The position numbers and the translations under genes are program-made. The notes below the pieces were generated by a model. The model was not told the origin of the DNA and ran no database searches. It saw only the letters and a list, made by a program, of their open reading frames with translations. A stretch of DNA of 10,000 bases from Hirudo medicinalis (taxonomy: Eukaryota; Annelida; Clitellata; Hirudinida; Hirudinidae), in contig MPNW01000250.1 of the NCBI GenBank assembly GCA_011800805.1, positions 11,256 through 21,255 of the forward strand, written 5' to 3'. Below are positions 7,697 to 10,000 of the stretch, one piece after another; position 1 is the first letter of the stretch; each line of letters opens with the position of its first letter.

Positions 7697-7904
7697 TTTT
7701 CTTTAGATGGTCGACGTCCATTTGTCTCAAATGATACCAGAAATTCGACTCCTTCACGTTGGGATTGATTTTACGACGAAGGAAAAAGTCGATTGCAACA
7801 AGCCAAAGAGAATTAGCAGCAAAACATCTTTTTGCTCTTCAAGTTTCCCTGGGGATGATGATGATGATGATGACGATGATGACAGTGACTTAATCACTCA
7901 CTGA
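7697..7904 (+). CDS. Exon-like open segment after a splice-acceptor motif (weak)
   Basis: A pyrimidine-rich tract ending in TTTTCTTTAG (7697-7706) resembles a 3' splice site. It is followed at once by an open frame from an ATG at 7707. The first 50 codons (to about 7856) are not repetitive and are less AT-rich than their surroundings. The frame then runs into the GAT/GAC array as an aspartate run and stops at 7902-7904. No domain was recognised. It could be a terminal exon with an acidic tail, an intron-internal chance frame, or a decayed exon. The only support is the acceptor-like motif and the local composition. Confidence 0.18.
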
Positions 7905-8018
7905 TGATGATGATGACGATGACAATAACTCACTCACTGACAATGATGATGACGGTAGCGGCGGCGACGATAACGGTGATGACCACGATGACGAAGAGGG
8001 TGATGATGATGATGACGA
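7853..8018. repeat. Compound GAT/GAC array with CACT islands
   Basis: GAT and GAC units (7853-7883) alternate with two ACTCACTCACTGA-type islands about 39 bp apart (near 7894 and 7928) and then GAT, GAC, GGC and GGT variants to about 8018. The pairing of CACT with GAT at two places suggests a local duplication of a compound unit. Confidence 0.9.
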
Positions 8019-8199
8019 AACTCACAATAGTGGAACTATCCCCTGGAGTTTTTACTTCCATTAAAACATTTTTTCAACAAAAACTCATTCCATTGAAACC
8101 TCACTAGGAACAACAACCTCATTTTGGTCTCTTTTTAAATCTAATTGTATTAAATTTTAATAACTACATTATCAATTCGTGTATTATTGCTATTATTAT

Positions 8200-8443
8200 C
8201 ATGGCCGCCGACAAACATTTTGGGCCCCTAAACCAGAGGTTTATTTACCCCAAAGATTTCGAGGACACCCTTAGTAGCTGGTATGCTCACTTACATGTAA
8301 CCAAGTCATGTCAATTTCTTAATGGAAAAGCAAAAAAAAGGGTCATGATTAAAATACTTTAATATTTTAAGACCCCGAGCGGGCCCCAATAAATTGCCGG
8401 ACCCCTGGGTACTTGTCCCCCTGACCCCCTCTCGGCGGCCCTG
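8200..8443 (-). mobile_element. hAT-type MITE, copy 1
   Basis: Terminal inverted repeats are CAGGGCCGCCGA (reading in from 8443 on the minus strand) and CATGGCCGCCGA (from 8200), matching at 11 of 12 positions. The adjoining minus-strand sequence (GAGAGGG, then CAAGTACCCAGGGG and GGCAATTT) aligns with copy 2 at 9690. The plus-strand left end also aligns with the far end of copy 2. Flanks are ATTATTAT (8192-8199) and ATTATTGC (8444-8451), a blurred 8-bp duplication in simple TTA sequence. An internal near-palindrome lies at 8340-8375 (GGGTC...GACCC). There is no transposase frame, so it is non-autonomous. Confidence 0.75.
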
Positions 8444-8492
8444 ATTATTGCTATTAGAAATTATTACTGTGATGGAAGGATATCTGTTAACA

Positions 8493-8531
8493 GATGATGA
8501 TGATGGTGGTGATGATGATGATGATGATGAT
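8493..8531. repeat. (GAT)n(GGT) microsatellite
   Basis: A short GAT array with GGT GGT in the middle. It lies between MITE copy 1 and the YY1-like site at 8620. Confidence 0.93.
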
Positions 8532-8619
8532 ACTCCCTGAGAGGCATCTGTGCGTACGTGATGCTAGAATAGAAATAATTTATCTGAGCAAAAGTTCCTA
8601 AAATGCAGGATATGAGTTT

Positions 8620-8629
8620 AAGATGGCGG
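8620..8629 (-). promoter_or_regulatory. YY1-like motif AAGATGGCGG overlapping an ATG
   Basis: The plus strand reads AAGATGGCGG, the reverse complement of the YY1 consensus CCGCCATCTT. In animal genomes this motif often lies just downstream of transcription starts and can include the initiator ATG. Here the ATG at 8623 has A at -3 and G at +4, a good Kozak context. Two more copies lie at 9164 and 9179. Confidence 0.4.
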
Positions 8630-8775
8630 AAAACCTTGATGGAGTTGGTGCATTGTGGAATGAATTGAATGGTGATGATGATTATGCTGCTGTTGATGAT
8701 GATGACGACGACGATGATGATGATGATGATGATGATGATGATAACTCAGTCGTTGCCTGTTGGGGATGGTGGTAA
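8623..8775 (+). CDS. Possible small ORF or first coding exon, acidic (weak)
   Basis: A frame of 50 codons begins at the ATG inside the YY1-like motif: MAENLDGVGALWNELNG, then DDDYAAV and a long aspartate run encoded by the GAT/GAC array, then NSVVACWGWW and a TAA at 8773-8775. The first 17 residues are not repetitive. An in-frame TAA lies upstream at 8599-8601, so this ATG is the natural start. GGTAATG at 8771 or GGTGATG near 8671 could be splice donors. The family was not recognised. The combination of YY1 motif, Kozak context and non-repetitive start is suggestive, but the length is easily reached by chance. Confidence 0.18.
   Translation: MAENLDGVGALWNELNGDDDYAAVDDDDDDDDDDDDDDDDNSVVACWGWW
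8668..8745. repeat. (GAT)n/(GAC)n microsatellite
   Basis: GAT units with TATGCTGCT and GACGACGAC interruptions, ending in about ten pure GAT units. A further loose GGT/GAT/GAC tract continues to about 8803. The following 250 bases to 9055 are AT-rich with no visible feature. Confidence 0.92.
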
Positions 8776-9068
8776 TGGTGTTAATGATGATGACGATGAC
8801 GAAATGCAAAACTTATTGACAAAGCAATAGTAATACCGAAGAAATATTCCCGCAAATCTTTTGCGTTTACAACATCAATAACTTAGCTAAAAATATAATT
8901 TCATGGCTTATTACAAAGAAGTAATAATAATTAATAACAATATTAATAATATATATTGCAATGTAAAATCAATGTAATATAATTTTGTTGTATTTGTTAT
9001 TATCATTACTTTTATTTGAACAACGTCAATGAAATAAATCATAATTCCGTACAATCACCTCCACCACT

Positions 9069-9146
9069 ATCATCATCATCACCGTCATCATCATCATCGT
9101 CGTCGTCGTCGTCATTACCATCATCGTCGTCGTCATCATCGTCATC
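9069..9146. repeat. (CAT)n/(CGT)n microsatellite
   Basis: CAT and CGT (TCA/TCG) units alternate in blocks. On the minus strand it reads as GAT/GAC, giving a long aspartate run in the 9269-9039 frame, which is otherwise unrecognised. Confidence 0.94.
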
Positions 9147-9163
9147 AAGATGAAGCAACAGAT

Positions 9164-9190
9164 CGCCATCTTGAAATCCGCCATCTTGAA
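9164..9190 (+). promoter_or_regulatory. Tandem pair of YY1-like motifs
   Basis: CGCCATCTTGAA occurs at 9164-9175 and again at 9179-9190, 15 bp apart, so both lie on nearly the same helical face-to-face phase plus half a turn. Both match the YY1 consensus. On the minus strand each gives AAGATGGCG, with the two ATGs in the same frame. The 15-bp unit may be a small tandem duplication. Confidence 0.4.
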
Positions 9191-9401
9191 CCTTACGTGA
9201 TGTCATCGAGTTATAGGGAGACCAACATTTCTCAGTGGACGAAATACAATTTATTTGTGGCTCTAACATCGACGTCGATTGATTTCTGAGTGACTTGATG
9301 ACCTCTTACGTTGTCGTCCTCCTCAGTTGTAATTTTGAGCAGCACATCATTTTTATTTTTGTTTAAAAGAATTTTTGAGTAATTTTATTCGCTCAAAACA
9401 C

Positions 9402-9436
9402 ATTATTATTATTAATATTGTTATTTTATTATTATA
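9402..9436. repeat. (ATT)n microsatellite
   Basis: Imperfect ATTATTATT units with AATATTG and TTATTTT interruptions. It has no coding relevance. Confidence 0.85.
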
Positions 9437-9466
9437 TTGTCTTTATGCTTCTGTGTTTAATGATAT

Positions 9467-9522
9467 CATCACCATCGCCGTCTTCATAGTCGTCGACATC
9501 ATTATCATCATCATCATCATGA
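9467..9522. repeat. (CAT)n microsatellite with CGT/CGC variants
   Basis: ATC units with ACCATCGCCGTC and TAGTCGTCGAC variants, ending in a pure CAT run. The 160 bases between it and MITE copy 2 (9523-9681) are GC-richer and unrecognised; they contain a small palindrome, AGATGGAGCCATCT, at 9663-9676. A 98-codon minus-strand frame spans this stretch but its start lies in the MITE and its end in the repeat. Confidence 0.9.
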
Positions 9523-9689
9523 GGTAACAGGCGAGTCTTCCCAGGGTGGCTATGGCAGAATCATCTCCCTCACCCCTCAATGATGGTGGCTCAGGTGTAA
9601 AAGTTACAATGGAATCATTTCCAAGGGACTTCATTTGTTGAATTGGAATGAGATCTCGTGCCAGATGGAGCCATCTTAATAAGCAGTGA

Positions 9690-9874
9690 CAGGGCCGTCG
9701 AGAGGGAAAGGGGTAGGCAAGTGCCCAGGGGCCAGGCAATTTTTTTAGAGCCGGCCATGGTTTTAAAACTTTTTTTTCTTTTACGTATCCACTACCAAAT
9801 TGACATAATTGACATGACTTTAGGGGCCCATGGCCAATCTGCCTAGGGTCCCGAAATTTCTTACGGCTGCCCTG
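9690..9874 (+). mobile_element. hAT-type MITE, copy 2, with target duplication
   Basis: A 185-bp element with termini CAGGGCCGTCG and, inverted from the right, CAGGGCAGCCG (9 of 11 match). It is flanked by AGCAGTGA (9682-9689) and AGCAGTGG (9875-9882), an 8-bp direct repeat with one mismatch. CAGGG termini with 8-bp duplications are typical of the hAT superfamily. The interior has no transposase frame, so it must have been moved by a transposase encoded elsewhere. Both ends align with copy 1 at 8200-8443, which is longer and in the opposite orientation. Confidence 0.85.
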
Positions 9875-10000
9875 AGCAGTGGAATTGTGTTGCGATTGAA
9901 AGAATTTGAATTTAACAAATTTTGTATTTTTTTTCTTTTAAAAGCAACATGAGGCAGAGTAATTCCTGAATGAACTCAATCCTGTAGTCTCAATCCGTGA

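Noticed and set aside
9443..9739. 98-codon minus-strand frame
   Set aside because: Its start lies inside MITE copy 2 and its end in the CAT array; the middle 50 residues show no recognisable domain.

Overview
The window looks like intergenic or intronic DNA from an animal nuclear genome, probably an invertebrate. It is AT-rich and crowded with microsatellites. It has no long intact reading frame and no bacterial-style gene packing. It carries decayed eukaryotic transposable elements: two LINE remnants, a tRNA-derived SINE candidate and two hAT-type MITEs. The species cannot be fixed from the sequence. No complete host gene is visible; two short exon-like segments are offered at low confidence.

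Layout. Bases 1-790 are simple repeats (GAT, CCCA-like, AATCATTC and CAT arrays). Bases 790-1280 are plain AT-rich DNA. A SINE candidate lies at about 1283-1460; its head resembles a class II (Leu/Ser-type) tRNA and is followed by a strong hairpin. More GAT and TTA arrays follow to 2226. A short non-repeat island at 2229-2380 holds a perfect CRE palindrome. GAC, TTTG and AAAC repeats fill most of 2380-3230.

The minus strand from about 5210 down to 3368 holds two retrotransposon remnants, both broken by frameshifts and stops. The first (5210-4227) is an ORF1-like protein of the CR1/L2 type: a possible zinc finger, a coiled coil, then an RRM-like and C-terminal domain. The second (about 4115-3368) is the C-terminal part of an R2-group protein: the end of the reverse transcriptase, the restriction-enzyme-like endonuclease with its PD...D residues, and the C-terminal tail. 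No reverse transcriptase core lies between them, so they are either two elements side by side or one element with a large deletion.

Bases 5280-7400 are AT-rich with ATT, GAT/GAC, CACT, CAT/CGT and TTAA arrays, several palindromes and a tight E-box cluster at 6088-6139. Bases 7690-8100 hold an exon-like segment running into a compound GAT/GAC array. At 8200-8443 and 9690-9874 are two copies, in opposite orientation, of one small non-autonomous DNA transposon family with CAGGG termini. The second has a clear 8-bp target duplication. Between them are three copies of a YY1-like motif, one of which overlaps an ATG that opens a 50-codon frame with a good Kozak context.

No multi-gene system is visible. 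The most informative content is the transposon archaeology and the very dense ATG/ACG microsatellite landscape, whose two unit types differ by exactly a CpG-to-TpG change.
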